Origin: Lacticaseibacillus porcinae
GTDB lineage: Bacteria > Bacillota > Bacilli > Lactobacillales > Lactobacillaceae
Assembly (NCBI RefSeq): GCF_003946305.1
Contig: NZ_RHNS01000001.1
Span: 310,001 to 374,000, forward strand
Direction: 5' to 3'
Length of the DNA: 64,000 bases
The stretch's first letter is position 1; the number at the start of each line of letters is the position of its first letter. Shown piece after piece: positions 27,381 through 36,225 of the stretch. The notes beneath the pieces are model-generated. The model searched no databases. It was not told where the DNA came from and saw only the letters and a list, made by a program, of their open reading frames with translations. The translations under genes and the position numbers were made by a program.

Positions 27381-28814
27381 TTACAAAATTGGTGCCAACA
27401 ACCTCGCCCACTCAGAGGTCAACCGCGAGTGTCGCGAACGCTTGGTCACCGCCATCATGGTGTAAGGCGTTGCATTGATCAAATCCATTTGATACTGGCG
27501 CACGACTTGTTGCGCCAAGTTTGGGGCATAAATCACCGCCGCCTGTTCAAAATTCAATTTGAAACTGCGAATATCCATATTGGCCGTCCCAGTGGCTAAG
27601 ATCCGCCCATCGATGATCACTGCTTTGGTGTGTAAAAATCCTGCTTCATAATAGAAGACTTTGCCACCACCGGCGACCACACGATCTAAGTAAAAACGAC
27701 TCGCCGCTGCCATTAACGGTTGATTAGTGTGCCGTGGTACCATCACTTGGACATCGATGCCAGCGTTTGCCGCAATGATCAAGGCATCCAGTAAACTATC
27801 ATCTGGGACAAAATAAGGCGATTGTACTAAAATGCTGGTTTTGGCTTGCGCAAACATCCGCAAGTACCCAAGTTTCAACGTTTCATGCGTTTGTTCAGGG
27901 CCGCTAGACACGACTTGCATGGTCACGTCGCCGTGATCATCAGGTTGTGGAAAGTATGCCGCTTGAAAATGGACTTTTTTAATTTTGGCAGTGGTGTTCC
28001 AATCCATGAAAAAGCGTGCCTGCATGACGGCCACAGCTTGGCCTTCAATTCGTAGTTCAAGGTCACGGGTGATTTGCCAACGCTTTTTGCTACGACCGAG
28101 GTCAAAGCCGCCTAAATATCCCACTTTGCCATCGATCACTAAGGCTTTGCGATGATTGCGGAAATTGATGCGAGGATTTGCCCGCGCTAATTTGGTGGCA
28201 AAGAATGCTTCGACAAGGCCACCTGCTTGCATCACCGGTTCCCAAAACTTGCGGTTCAAGCGATGGGAGCCAAACGCATCATACATCACGCGGACTTTGA
28301 CCCCAGTGCGAGCCTTTTTTGCTAAAAGATCACGGATCTTCAACCCGATATCATCAGGTGCCAACGCATAAACTTCTAAATGGATATGATCTTGCGCCGC
28401 TTCAAGATCAGCAAAAATTGCTTTTAAGTAGGCTGCTTGCGTGAACAACAATTTGACATCATTCATGGTAGTGACTAGTGCGTTGTCACTTTTCAACAAA
28501 CTACGCACCAGCTCTGGCACGCCGGCAAGTTCTTGTTGTCCGATCAAGTCTTGGCCGACAGCGATGGCTTCTTGTTGCGCAGCGACCATGTCATCGATCC
28601 CTAAACGTTTTTGGGTGGCTAAAGCTTCCAGTTTTTGATTCGAAAGTTTGCGGCCGAAGACCCAATAAAGCGCCAAGCCGATCACTGGTAGCAACAATAA
28701 CACCAATAGCCAGGCCCAAGTTGCAGCAATATCGCGCGGTTGATAAAACACTGTGATCATTGCCAACGCCGCATTGATCACCACAATGATCGCGATCGTC
28801 CAAACTAGCCACAT
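27381..28814 (-). CDS. cls: Cardiolipin synthase
   Basis: A 477-residue phospholipase D-family enzyme that joins phosphatidylglycerol molecules into cardiolipin. Two N-terminal TM helices (about residues 1-25 and 30-52) are followed by two HKD motifs, HRKALVIDG and HTKAVIIDG. The start is ATG at 28814 behind AAGGGGGG; the open frame runs to 29066 through an intergenic element and a terminator and is not real. It stands alone between the ABC importer and thiT. Confidence 0.93.
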   Translation of the reverse strand: MWLVWTIAIIVVINAALAMITVFYQPRDIAATWAWLLVLLLLPVIGLALYWVFGRKLSNQKLEALATQKRLGIDDMVAAQQEAIAVGQDLIGQQELAGVPELVRSLLKSDNALVTTMNDVKLLFTQAAYLKAIFADLEAAQDHIHLEVYALAPDDIGLKIRDLLAKKARTGVKVRVMYDAFGSHRLNRKFWEPVMQAGGLVEAFFATKLARANPRINFRNHRKALVIDGKVGYLGGFDLGRSKKRWQITRDLELRIEGQAVAVMQARFFMDWNTTAKIKKVHFQAAYFPQPDDHGDVTMQVVSSGPEQTHETLKLGYLRMFAQAKTSILVQSPYFVPDDSLLDALIIAANAGIDVQVMVPRHTNQPLMAAASRFYLDRVVAGGGKVFYYEAGFLHTKAVIIDGRILATGTANMDIRSFKLNFEQAAVIYAPNLAQQVVRQYQMDLINATPYTMMAVTKRSRHSRLTSEWARLLAPIL

Positions 28815-28842
28815 GCCCGAGCCCCCCTTTTTCTTCATCGTC

Positions 28843-28963
28843 GTCGTGCTAGTCAAAGCAACGCAGACACAGTTAGCTACGCACAACGAATCACGCCTAA
28901 ACCCAGGCGCAATCCGTTGCGCTAGGCTAACTGATCTGCTAAACCCGCCTTGACTAGCACCGG
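28843..28963 (-). repeat. Small structured element, copy C (upstream of cls)
   Basis: A 121-nt element between a terminator and the cls ribosome site. The outer stem is GTGCTAGTCAA/TTGACTAGCAC (11 bp), the middle stem AGTTAGC/GCTAACT, the apical stem pairs GCGCAACGGAT with the ATTCGTTGTGC side and GCGCCT with AGGCGT. End and junction sequences (CCGGTGCT, GGGTTTAGCA, GCGTAGCTA, TGCGTTG, AGCACGAC) match copies A and B, while every stem differs in sequence yet stays paired. Confidence 0.75.
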
Positions 28964-28968
28964 GTACC

Positions 28969-29000
28969 AAAAAAGCGTCCCCGCTTTCGGTTACGCTTTT
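28969..29000 (-). terminator. Rho-independent terminator of the ABC importer operon
   Basis: AAAGCGT and ACGCTTTTTT flank a loop with an inner CGAAAGCGG on the minus strand, just after the binding-protein stop codon. Confidence 0.7.
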
Positions 29001-29013
29001 AAGTGTAGCATAT

Positions 29014-29826
29014 TTACTTGGCATCGGCGCCAAACCACTTTTGTTTGAGTTTGGCCATGGTACCATTTTGCTCTAAGACTTTGAAACCTTGGTTGATCTT
29101 TGCTTGTAATTCGGTATCAGATTTCCGCATCCCAACGGCAAAGGCTTCAGAATCAAACCCTTTAGATTCCATGATCTTATAACTTGAAGGATCTGGTTGG
29201 TGTGCGACGTAATAGCGGGCATACACTTCATCCATAAAGATCCCTTGAATGCGACCAGAGTTGAGATCCAAGAAAGCATTGGTGAAGGAATCATACAACA
29301 CTGGATCGCCTTTGATGTATTGTTTCAATAGTTTCGGATTTGCATCTAAAGCAGCGGCACCACTTGAACCAGTTTGAACGCCTAAGGTTTTGCCTTTCAT
29401 ATCCGCATAGGAGTTGACGTTATACTTGGTTTTGGTGACGAGCAATTGGTGGTTGACCAAGTAATCATCGGAGAAAGCGACTTTCTTGGCTCGTTCAGGG
29501 GTGGCAGAATACCCATTCCAAATCAAATCGATGGTTTGATTCTTAAGTTCGGTTTCCTTCATTGACCACTCGATCGGCTGGAAATCACATTTGACGCCGT
29601 AAAGTTTAAACACAGCTTTGGCTAAATCGATATCAAAACCTTTGAGTTGCCCATTTTTTTCACGGAAGCCCATTGGCACGAAAGAATCATCTAAGCCAAT
29701 GACGACTTTCTTATCTTGTTTGATCCGCGGCCAGGAGTTGCTGGCGGTGCGCCTGGCACAACCGCTAGCGCCAACTGCGATCACCGCCACTGCGGCAACC
29801 AGGAGAAATTTCAACCAACGTTTCAT
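29014..29826 (-). CDS. Amino-acid (probably cystine) ABC transporter, substrate-binding lipoprotein
   Basis: A 270-residue extracytoplasmic protein with a lipoprotein signal peptide (lipobox GASGC, Cys near residue 23). The binding domain shows VVIGLDDSFVPMGF and GFDIDLAKAVFKLYG, typical of the polar amino-acid family 3. The start overlaps the ATPase stop. It is the last gene of a permease-ATPase-binding protein operon under a T-box whose specifier reads TGC, so cyst(e)ine is the likely substrate. The specificity is inferred from the leader, not from the protein. Confidence 0.85.
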   Translation of the reverse strand: MKRWLKFLLVAAVAVIAVGASGCARRTASNSWPRIKQDKKVVIGLDDSFVPMGFREKNGQLKGFDIDLAKAVFKLYGVKCDFQPIEWSMKETELKNQTIDLIWNGYSATPERAKKVAFSDDYLVNHQLLVTKTKYNVNSYADMKGKTLGVQTGSSGAAALDANPKLLKQYIKGDPVLYDSFTNAFLDLNSGRIQGIFMDEVYARYYVAHQPDPSSYKIMESKGFDSEAFAVGMRKSDTELQAKINQGFKVLEQNGTMAKLKQKWFGADAK

Positions 29827-30464
29827 TAACGCTCACCACCTAGCTTTTTGACTGTGAAGGTCGTGTCTGCCACTTCTTGGGCAAATTCCATATCATGAGT
29901 GACCACGACTTGGGTCATGCCTTGTGCTTTAAAGGCGTTGATCAAGTTCGCGACACTGTGACGTAAGTTCGGATCCAAGGCACTGGTGGGTTCGTCGTAT
30001 AACAAGATCTCAGGCTTCAAGGCTAACGCCCGGGCAATGGCGATCCGCTGCTTTTGACCCCCTGATAAAGAGAAAGGATAAGCATCTGCTTGATCAGGTA
30101 AATCAAGTTGTTCGAGTAAGTCGCGAGCGCGTTTGTCAGCTTCTTCGACAGAAACACCTTGAAGCGTTGGGGCTAAGGTGATGTTTTTCAGCACCGTCAT
30201 GTTCGGGAATAATTCAAAACCTTGGAACACAACGCCGATGACGCCATCTTTGCGTAATTGTTGCGGGGTCGTCGCTTTGCCTTGCCAAGTGAATTCCCCA
30301 GCATCTGCAGCTGAAAGCCCTGCAATGATCCGCAACAGCGTGGTTTTACCAGCACCTGAAGGCCCAACGATCGCTAAGGTTTTGTGATTTTCAATGGTCA
30401 AATCGATGTCCGCCAGTACAGCTTGATTATTAAATGATTTGGCAATATTTTTCAGTTCTAACAT
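29826..30464 (-). CDS. Amino-acid ABC transporter, ATPase
   Basis: A 212-residue ATPase, short for the GlnQ-type family (usually about 240). Walker A is GPSGAGKTT (residues 34-42), the Q-loop VVFQGFELFPNMTVL, signature LSGGQKQR, Walker B ILLYDEPTSALD and the H-loop VTHDMEF. It lies 10 nt downstream of the permease gene and overlaps the binding-protein start. Confidence 0.92.
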   Translation of the reverse strand: MLELKNIAKSFNNQAVLADIDLTIENHKTLAIVGPSGAGKTTLLRIIAGLSAADAGEFTWQGKATTPQQLRKDGVIGVVFQGFELFPNMTVLKNITLAPTLQGVSVEEADKRARDLLEQLDLPDQADAYPFSLSGGQKQRIAIARALALKPEILLYDEPTSALDPNLRHSVANLINAFKAQGMTQVVVTHDMEFAQEVADTTFTVKKLGGER

Positions 30465-30474
30465 AAGCGGCCTC

Positions 30475-31131
30475 CTAGCGGTAATAAGAGAAGGACTTTT
30501 CGACCTTCTTTTGTGCCCAAGTTAACAATGCAGTCATGATCAAGTAAATCGCCCCAACTAAGACTAATGGGACTAAGGTAACATCACGCGCAGTTGCGAC
30601 GTTACCGGCACGAAGCAAGTCGCCTAAGCCAATGACGTAAACCAAACTGGAATCTTTGACCAAGTTGATGATTTCATTCCCCATCGATGGTAAAACGATT
30701 TTCAAGACTTGTGGGATCACCACGTAACGCAAGGTTTGCCAACGGGTTAAGTTCAACACTGTTGCGGCTTCGAACTGACCTTCTTCGATCGCCCCAAAGC
30801 CCCCGCGGAAGATTTCGGCAAAGTAAGCGGCGTAGTTCAAAATGAAAGCAAAAATTGCAGCGTTGAACCGGTCAAACACGATGCCGATCAAAGGTAAACC
30901 GTAGAAGACGAAGATCAACTGTAGCAATAATGGGGTCCCACGGAATAACCACACATAAGCAGTTAAGAACCAATTGATCAACTTGCCAAGAATGTTTTTG
31001 GCTTTGTTCATCAACCCTACGGATAACAACATCCCCAATGGAATGGAGCCGATCAATGTGAGAAAGAAGACGCCAAGCGTCAATTTCATCCCTGATAATA
31101 ATGCCGGTAAAATTTCTAATACATATTTCAT
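30475..31131 (-). CDS. Amino-acid ABC transporter, permease
   Basis: A 218-residue HisM-type permease with about five TM helices and the conserved GFGAIEEGQFEAATVLNLTR loop that contacts the ATPase. The start is ATG at 31131 behind AAGGAGG; the frame to 31179 runs into the leader terminator. First gene of the importer operon. Confidence 0.92.
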   Translation of the reverse strand: MKYVLEILPALLSGMKLTLGVFFLTLIGSIPLGMLLSVGLMNKAKNILGKLINWFLTAYVWLFRGTPLLLQLIFVFYGLPLIGIVFDRFNAAIFAFILNYAAYFAEIFRGGFGAIEEGQFEAATVLNLTRWQTLRYVVIPQVLKIVLPSMGNEIINLVKDSSLVYVIGLGDLLRAGNVATARDVTLVPLVLVGAIYLIMTALLTWAQKKVEKSFSYYR

Positions 31132-31154
31132 GTCACTGCCTCCTTGGCTTTTTG

Positions 31155-31550
31155 TCGAAAATAAAAAACGCCCACTCATACGAATACTCGTACGAGAGGA
31201 CGCTGAACGCGTGGTGCCACCTCACTTCGCTTGCGCTTCACAACGCAAACCTCGTGTGGTTGAAAAACATTTTCGAGGAACAAAAAAAGTCCTCAAACAG
31301 CCAAAGCTGTTTGAGGACGACTTGAATGCCGCGGTGCCACCTCATGTTCGCCCATGAATCACTTCACGAGCCTCATTGTGTTTTTCAACCACGGCGATAA
31401 CGAGCCAACCGGCATCGCCTACTGATTTCAGCGGTGCACTCGTGGATGTGAGGTCATGCGGTGACGGCTTGGCTTTCACCTTTCCAAGCTCGCTTAACGT
31501 CATCACGCAAAACCAGTTCCACTCAACGCATTGATTTATTATGTGACTAA
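31155..31550 (-). promoter_or_regulatory. T-box riboswitch with two antiterminator/terminator modules, probable Cys specifier
   Basis: One stem I (about 31390-31545, with GCTTGGAAAGGTGAAAGCC) carries a specifier loop reading TGC followed by A at 31436-31438, a cysteine codon, at the place where the ileS T-box has ATC followed by A. Two T-box sequences follow: GGTGGCACCGCGG at about 31328-31343 with a perfect terminator hairpin at 31289-31318 and seven T residues, then GGTGGCACCACGC at about 31209-31222 with a second terminator ending in six T residues near 31155. The roughly 100 nt between the modules is too short for a second stem I. Confidence 0.88.
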
Positions 31551-31608
31551 CATTAATCAACTTTTAATGTTTTGTCAAGCTTTTGGCGGAAAACTTTTCA
31601 CAAAGATT

Positions 31609-32403
31609 TTAGCCGCGGTGGAATAACCGTTGCCAAAAGCCGACTTTCTTTTGTTCCAGCTTCATCAACGGCACTGATTCTCCCATCAAACGCCGAGCGA
31701 TGTTGCGATAGCCTTTAGACGCTAAATTGTCAGGATCCATCACCACGGTATCGCCTTTGTTGGAAGTGGCGATCACATCATCATCATCGATAATGATCCC
31801 TAGCAAATCGATGCCTAGATGTTGGGTGATTTCATCAACGTCCATCGCGCGACCATCATCCATCATTTTTAAGCGAATGCGGTTGATCACCAAACGTGGT
31901 GGATACACCATATCGCGTTGTTCCAGCAAGCCGACCACGCGATCGGCGTCAGAAACCGCTGAAATCTCAGGGGTGGTGACCACGATGGCCCCATCGGCAC
32001 CTTCAACCGCATTACGGAAGCCTTGTTCGATCCCTGCAGGTGAATCCAAAATAATAAAGTCGAATTCATCACGTAATTGCGCCACGATGTCTTTGACTTG
32101 TTCTGGTTCTAAAGCATCTTTTTCCGCATTTTGAGCGGCAGGCAACACATATAACAAATCATCAAAACGTTTGTCTTTGATCAACGCTTGATGCAATTTT
32201 GCCCGACCAGTGGTGACATCGACGATATCATAAATAATGCGGTTGGATAAACCTAACACGACATCCAAGTTCCGCAAGCCGATATCAAGATCCAATAACA
32301 CCACGCGCTTGCCTTGTAATGCCAGCGCCGTACCGATGTTGGCACTGGTGGTGGTTTTACCGACCCCGCCTTTACCTGAGGTGACAACTAATGCTGTTCC
32401 CAA
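31609..32403 (-). CDS. minD: MinD, septum-site-determining ATPase
   Basis: A 264-residue ParA-family ATPase with the deviant Walker A SGKGGVGKTT (residues 9-18). The C-terminal stretch QKKVGFWQRLFHR is the amphipathic membrane-targeting helix. With MinC it blocks Z-ring assembly away from midcell. Its start directly follows the minC stop, so they are one unit. Confidence 0.97.
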   Translation of the reverse strand: MGTALVVTSGKGGVGKTTTSANIGTALALQGKRVVLLDLDIGLRNLDVVLGLSNRIIYDIVDVTTGRAKLHQALIKDKRFDDLLYVLPAAQNAEKDALEPEQVKDIVAQLRDEFDFIILDSPAGIEQGFRNAVEGADGAIVVTTPEISAVSDADRVVGLLEQRDMVYPPRLVINRIRLKMMDDGRAMDVDEITQHLGIDLLGIIIDDDDVIATSNKGDTVVMDPDNLASKGYRNIARRLMGESVPLMKLEQKKVGFWQRLFHRG

Positions 32404-33075
32404 TTACAAGTCCTCCAGTTTCCGGAAAAGTTTCGGCCGCATCTTCGATAAGTCGGCGACGTGTCCGTGTTCCAAAATATGTAGATCGTTGATATATGAC
32501 AAGGTATCTGCTGAATAATCATTTTTGTCAATGATCTCAACAGTGTCGGCGATGCGAATTTGTCCAGCATGGCTGATGTCACCGGCGATCACGGCACTGG
32601 TATCGCCAGCCGCGCCAGCGATCAGTAACCCTTCCACGTGACCTAAAACGAAAATGCTCCCTGTCGCTTTTAACGTGCCAGAAACATGCAAGGTACCGAC
32701 AAACACCACGTCACCATGGAACTCTAAGCTTTGGCCAGAGCGCACGATCCCACCAACGATATGCGTTGCTTGCGCCAATAACTTCGCTTTGAAGGCGCTG
32801 GGGTCTTCAACATTGGCGGTCAACGACTTGATCTCAAAGCGTCCAAAGCGATCAAATAGGCGCTGGATCTGGGTTTGTTGATCAGCAGTTAACAAGCGAT
32901 TGCCTGATAACAACTTGAATTCAACATTCCCTTCTGGCGCATCGCTGGCTAATTTTTGCAATAAGGCGTCAAGGTCTGTCAAAATGGCATCCCATGCGGC
33001 AGTATCGGTTAATTGTAACTCGAAACCGTCTTTGCGCCCTTTTAGAATCACTGCATCCACGCTCTCACCTCTCAT
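32404..33075 (-). CDS. minC: MinC, septum inhibitor
   Basis: A 223-residue protein with the MinC N-terminal domain (VILKGRKDGFELQL near residue 9) and a C-terminal beta-helix domain (GGIVRSGQSLEFHGDVVFVG near residue 107) that binds MinD and FtsZ. Two starts are possible: ATG at 33075 behind GGGGGAG, or GTG at 33060 behind AGAGGTGAG, which would match the usual N-terminus better. Confidence 0.92.
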   Translation of the reverse strand: MRGESVDAVILKGRKDGFELQLTDTAAWDAILTDLDALLQKLASDAPEGNVEFKLLSGNRLLTADQQTQIQRLFDRFGRFEIKSLTANVEDPSAFKAKLLAQATHIVGGIVRSGQSLEFHGDVVFVGTLHVSGTLKATGSIFVLGHVEGLLIAGAAGDTSAVIAGDISHAGQIRIADTVEIIDKNDYSADTLSYINDLHILEHGHVADLSKMRPKLFRKLEDL

Positions 33076-33123
33076 AGGGTCTCCCCCGCTACTAAAACAC
33101 CACCGGCAAGCCGGTGGCGTTCA

Positions 33124-33654
33124 CTAACTTCTCTTTAAGTTTATCAATAATCGGCTCAAAGGCAAATACACAATCGCAAACCCGACTAAATTTACCAATA
33201 AACTTGGCCCCATGTGCACTGAGATCAACGTCGAGAAGTTCGTGGTCCCATAGCCGATAAATTCATTCATTAAATTATCAGCGACACAAAAAATCGTCAC
33301 GGCGATCACCACTAACGCGCCGACAAATAATGGCGACTTGGGAATAAACTGCCGCAGTTGCATCGCAATGTAGACGATCAATGGCCAAATCAACGCGTTG
33401 ATCCCAATGATCCCAGTATAAACCATGTCAAACAGCAAGCCAAAGGCCACTGCATACCACACGATATATTGTTCATCTGGCAAAAAGATCACGATCATCA
33501 ACAACGTGATCAAGGTCAACTCTGGGATCCCAGAAAATTGTGCGGTCATGATCCACTGGCCGAGCACTAAGCTTAAGACGCCGTCAAGTAGTAGTGCTAC
33601 TAGTAGCATCAATAACACCCAGCCATGGCCAGTAAAAGGACGCTTCGTTTGCAT
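33124..33654 (-). CDS. mreD: Rod-shape determining protein MreD
   Basis: A 176-residue protein with about five TM helices, low conservation, MreD family (PDEQYIVWYAVAFGLLFDMVYT is characteristic). It anchors the elongasome with MreC and RodA. ATG at 33654 has TAGGAGG. It lies 575 bases away from mreC, separated by a terminator and a large structured element, but close to minC. Confidence 0.9.
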   Translation of the reverse strand: MQTKRPFTGHGWVLLMLLVALLLDGVLSLVLGQWIMTAQFSGIPELTLITLLMIVIFLPDEQYIVWYAVAFGLLFDMVYTGIIGINALIWPLIVYIAMQLRQFIPKSPLFVGALVVIAVTIFCVADNLMNEFIGYGTTNFSTLISVHMGPSLLVNLVGFAIVYLPLSRLLINLKRS

Positions 33655-33671
33655 AGTTCCTCCTAAAAATC

Positions 33672-34188
33672 GAACAGATTACCAATCGGTTCGAAAATCT
33701 ATGGGCTCCGACGATTTGGCGACACGAAGGCGTTTTGGACCAGTTGCCAGTGCGGCCGTCTGCAGAAATCGGCAAAGCACGCCGATGTTCTTTCACTACC
33801 ACAGGCAATTGTCCAGTTCACCTACGTTCTGCCAAATCATTTCCGCCCACAGCTTTTCTTGATTGGTGTACCAATCATACAAATCAACCCGTAGACGCTG
33901 TGACGTCGTTCATCAAACTAACCATGACATTGACTTCCGTATCACAAGTCGTAGCCATCAGGTGACTGCAGGCTAGCGCAGTGGAAGTGATTTGAAGTTG
34001 GGACGGAAGCTGGCCGCCGCTACATCGTGAGCTTCTCGTAAGCGACATGTCGCTTACGGAAAGCCGCAGGTGGAGATCCACTTGGCGGTGAGCGTAGCGA
34101 AACGTCCAAGTTAGCTCCGATTCGGACCCTCACGATGTAGCGGCAAGCCAGCTGGAGTCCCAATTTCAAATCACTGGAACAGCATTAA
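33672..34188 (+). repeat. Large structured intergenic element, copy E2 (between mreC and mreD)
   Basis: This fills the gap between mreD and mreC. Domain I pairs 33694-33720 with 33831-33857 (CCGACGATTTGGC with its partner on the right) and lacks the two extra hairpins of E1 and E3. A linker with CGTAGCCATCAGG leads to domain II (33986-34175), closed by AGTGATTTGAA/TTCAAATCACT, containing GCCGCTACATCGTGAG/CTCACGATGTAGCGGC, a GTAAGCGAC/GTCGCTTAC hairpin, and the GGAGATCCACTTGG...CCAAGTTAGCTCC motif. Read on the plus strand it is antisense to the flanking genes. Confidence 0.8.
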
Positions 34189-34192
34189 ACAC

Positions 34193-34224
34193 AAAAACCG
34201 GGACGCACAAGTCGCAGTCCCGGT
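34193..34224 (-). terminator. Rho-independent terminator after mreC
   Basis: ACCGGGAC/GTCCCGGT hairpin followed by TTTTTG on the minus strand, six bases after the mreC stop, inside what is normally a continuous mreBCD operon. Confidence 0.85.
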
Positions 34225-34229
34225 CCATG

Positions 34230-35090
34230 TTAGTTGCTGGCGATCGTGCGTGCGATCACTGTGACAACACTTAAGTCATCAAGGTTGGCAGCTGGCTTCA
34301 AGTAAACAGTGTTGGCTAAGCCGTAATCATCTTTTTTGATGGTTTCGACAGTCCCTAACAACAGTCCTTTAGGCGTGGCACCACCAAGCCCTGAGGTGAC
34401 CACTTGCTGGCCTTTTTTGATATTTTTTTCAGTATTGAGCTGACCTAAGATCAAATAGCCGGTTTTGGCTTGGTAGCCAGTGATCACACCATTGATCGTG
34501 TCACCGCTTGCTGTGGTGATTTGCGCGGCAAAATGATCTGCCGCTTTGTTATCCGTGGAAAGGATCTCAACTTTGGCATTGGTTTTGTTGACTTCAACAA
34601 CGCGGCCAACCACCCCAGACCCTGACATTACTGGCATATTTTTCTTGACGCCAGCGCCAGAGCCTTTGTTGATGGTAACCATGTTGCGCCAGTCGCTAGG
34701 ACTGCGTAACATCACTGAGGCGTTGATTTGATCATAATCTGTCAACGTGCCATCGAGTTTGAGTTGCTTTTTCAAGGCTTTATTTTCAGTGCGTAAGGTT
34801 TGGTTTTGGACCTTAGTTTGGGCGAGGTCTTCAATTTGAGCTTTCAGCGATTTATTTTCACTGTAAGCATTCATCAAATCAGAAATATCATCCAAACCAC
34901 CTTTGACCCACTGCGCAGGCGCTGAAACGATCCGCGCGCCAATGCCCACCACGTCGTTGCCGACTTGCTGGATCACTGGTGGCGTACTTTTCTTATCGCG
35001 CACTGCCACTGAAAAAGAGATCATGCCCAAACTCAGCAAAATCGCGACCATGACCACGATCAGTTTTTTATTTGAGAAGAACTTGTTCAT
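34230..35090 (-). CDS. mreC: Rod-shape determining protein MreC
   Basis: A 286-residue protein with an N-terminal TM helix (about residues 9-29), a coiled coil (about 65-110) and the MreC beta domains (VVGRVVEVNKTNAKVEIL, VTSGLGGATPKGLLLGTV). It scaffolds the elongation complex outside the membrane. ATG at 35090; it follows mreB by 25 nt. Confidence 0.95.
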   Translation of the reverse strand: MNKFFSNKKLIVVMVAILLSLGMISFSVAVRDKKSTPPVIQQVGNDVVGIGARIVSAPAQWVKGGLDDISDLMNAYSENKSLKAQIEDLAQTKVQNQTLRTENKALKKQLKLDGTLTDYDQINASVMLRSPSDWRNMVTINKGSGAGVKKNMPVMSGSGVVGRVVEVNKTNAKVEILSTDNKAADHFAAQITTASGDTINGVITGYQAKTGYLILGQLNTEKNIKKGQQVVTSGLGGATPKGLLLGTVETIKKDDYGLANTVYLKPAANLDDLSVVTVIARTIASN

Positions 35091-35115
35091 GTCACACTCG
35101 CTCTCATTCTACGGC

Positions 35116-36120
35116 TTAGTGTTTCTTCAAAACCTCAATGTTTTTCAGCGATTCGCCAGTCCCAATGGCAACACAGTCCAATGGGTCTTGGGCGATGAAC
35201 ACTGGCACTTGCGCAGCATCAGAGATCACTTCAGACAAGTGCTTCAACAAGGCACCGCCGCCAGTCAACACGATACCGTGGTCGATGACATCGGCTGCGA
35301 TTTCCGGGCTGGTTTCTTCTAAAGTTTCCTTAACGGCATCAATGATGGCAAGTACTGCTTCGTTAATGGCGTTGGCAATGTCAACGGCAGTGACTTCAAC
35401 GGTCTTTGGCAAGCCAGTCAACAAGTCACGGCCACGAATGGTCATGCCGTCGATTTCTTTGGCCCGTTCGATCGAGGCTGAACCGATTTCCATTTTAATA
35501 TCTTCAGCGGTGCGTTCACCGATCAATAAGTTATATTGTTGGCGAACATAAGAGATCACGGCTTCATCCATTTTGTCACCAGCCATGCGAATAGAGCGAC
35601 TGGAGACAATGCCACCTAAGGAAATCGTGGCAACATCCGTGGTCCCACCGCCGATATCAACTACCATGGAACCAGTTGGATCCATGACTGGCAAGCCTGC
35701 ACCGATAGCAGCGGCGTAAGGTTCTTCAATAACGAAGGCTTCTTTAGCGCCGGCAACTTTGGCAGCGTCGATGACAGCGCGCTTTTCAACTTCAGTGACG
35801 CCGCTTGGGACACAGATCATCACTTCTGGATGGGCGCCATTGCCACCGAGGGCTTTTTCCATGAAATACTTCAGCATCGCAGCGGTCGTGTCGTAATCAG
35901 CGATCACGCCGTCTTTCATTGGGCGGATCGCGGTCACGTTCGCCGGGGTGCGGCCGATCATGGCCCGGGCTTCTTCACCTACAGCGATAATTTCGCCAGA
36001 TTGGGTGTTTTTGGCAACAACAGAAGGTTCGTGTAAAACGATGCCTTTGCCGTCGACATAAACTAAGGTGTTAGCAGTGCCGAGATCGATCCCGATATTT
36101 TTAGCTCCTAATCCAAACAA
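35116..36120 (-). CDS. mreB: Rod-shape determining actin homologue MreB
   Basis: A 334-residue actin-like protein. The phosphate-1 motif [14 protein letters not shown] is at about residues 9-22, phosphate-2 [11 protein letters not shown] in the centre, and the adenosine motif [12 protein letters not shown] near the C-terminus. It guides lateral wall synthesis. It has its own promoter upstream and is followed by mreC. Confidence 0.97.
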   Translation of the reverse strand: MFGLGAKNIGIDLGTANTLVYVDGKGIVLHEPSVVAKNTQSGEIIAVGEEARAMIGRTPANVTAIRPMKDGVIADYDTTAAMLKYFMEKALGGNGAHPEVMICVPSGVTEVEKRAVIDAAKVAGAKEAFVIEEPYAAAIGAGLPVMDPTGSMVVDIGGGTTDVATISLGGIVSSRSIRMAGDKMDEAVISYVRQQYNLLIGERTAEDIKMEIGSASIERAKEIDGMTIRGRDLLTGLPKTVEVTAVDIANAINEAVLAIIDAVKETLEETSPEIAADVIDHGIVLTGGGALLKHLSEVISDAAQVPVFIAQDPLDCVAIGTGESLKNIEVLKKH

Positions 36121-36163
36121 GATGTTCTCTCCTTCAACGCGTTTCTGTAATGTGGTCTAACAG

Positions 36164-36169
36164 ATTATA
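36164..36169 (-). promoter_or_regulatory. Extended -10 promoter of mreB
   Basis: TGCTATAAT on the minus strand, about 45 nt upstream of the mreB start; the TG dinucleotide compensates for a weak -35. Confidence 0.55.
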
Positions 36170-36225
36170 GCACAACTTCCATTCCCACTGCTGTGATCAG
36201 CCGGCAAATTCGCACAGTTAAGGGA

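Noticed and set aside
28815-29066. N-terminal extension of cardiolipin synthase to 561 residues
   Set aside because: It would read through a terminator and a structured element, has no ribosome site, and family length fits the ATG at 28814.
31601-31740. Attenuator-like stems upstream of or within minD
   Set aside because: They coincide with coding sequence and show no T tract.
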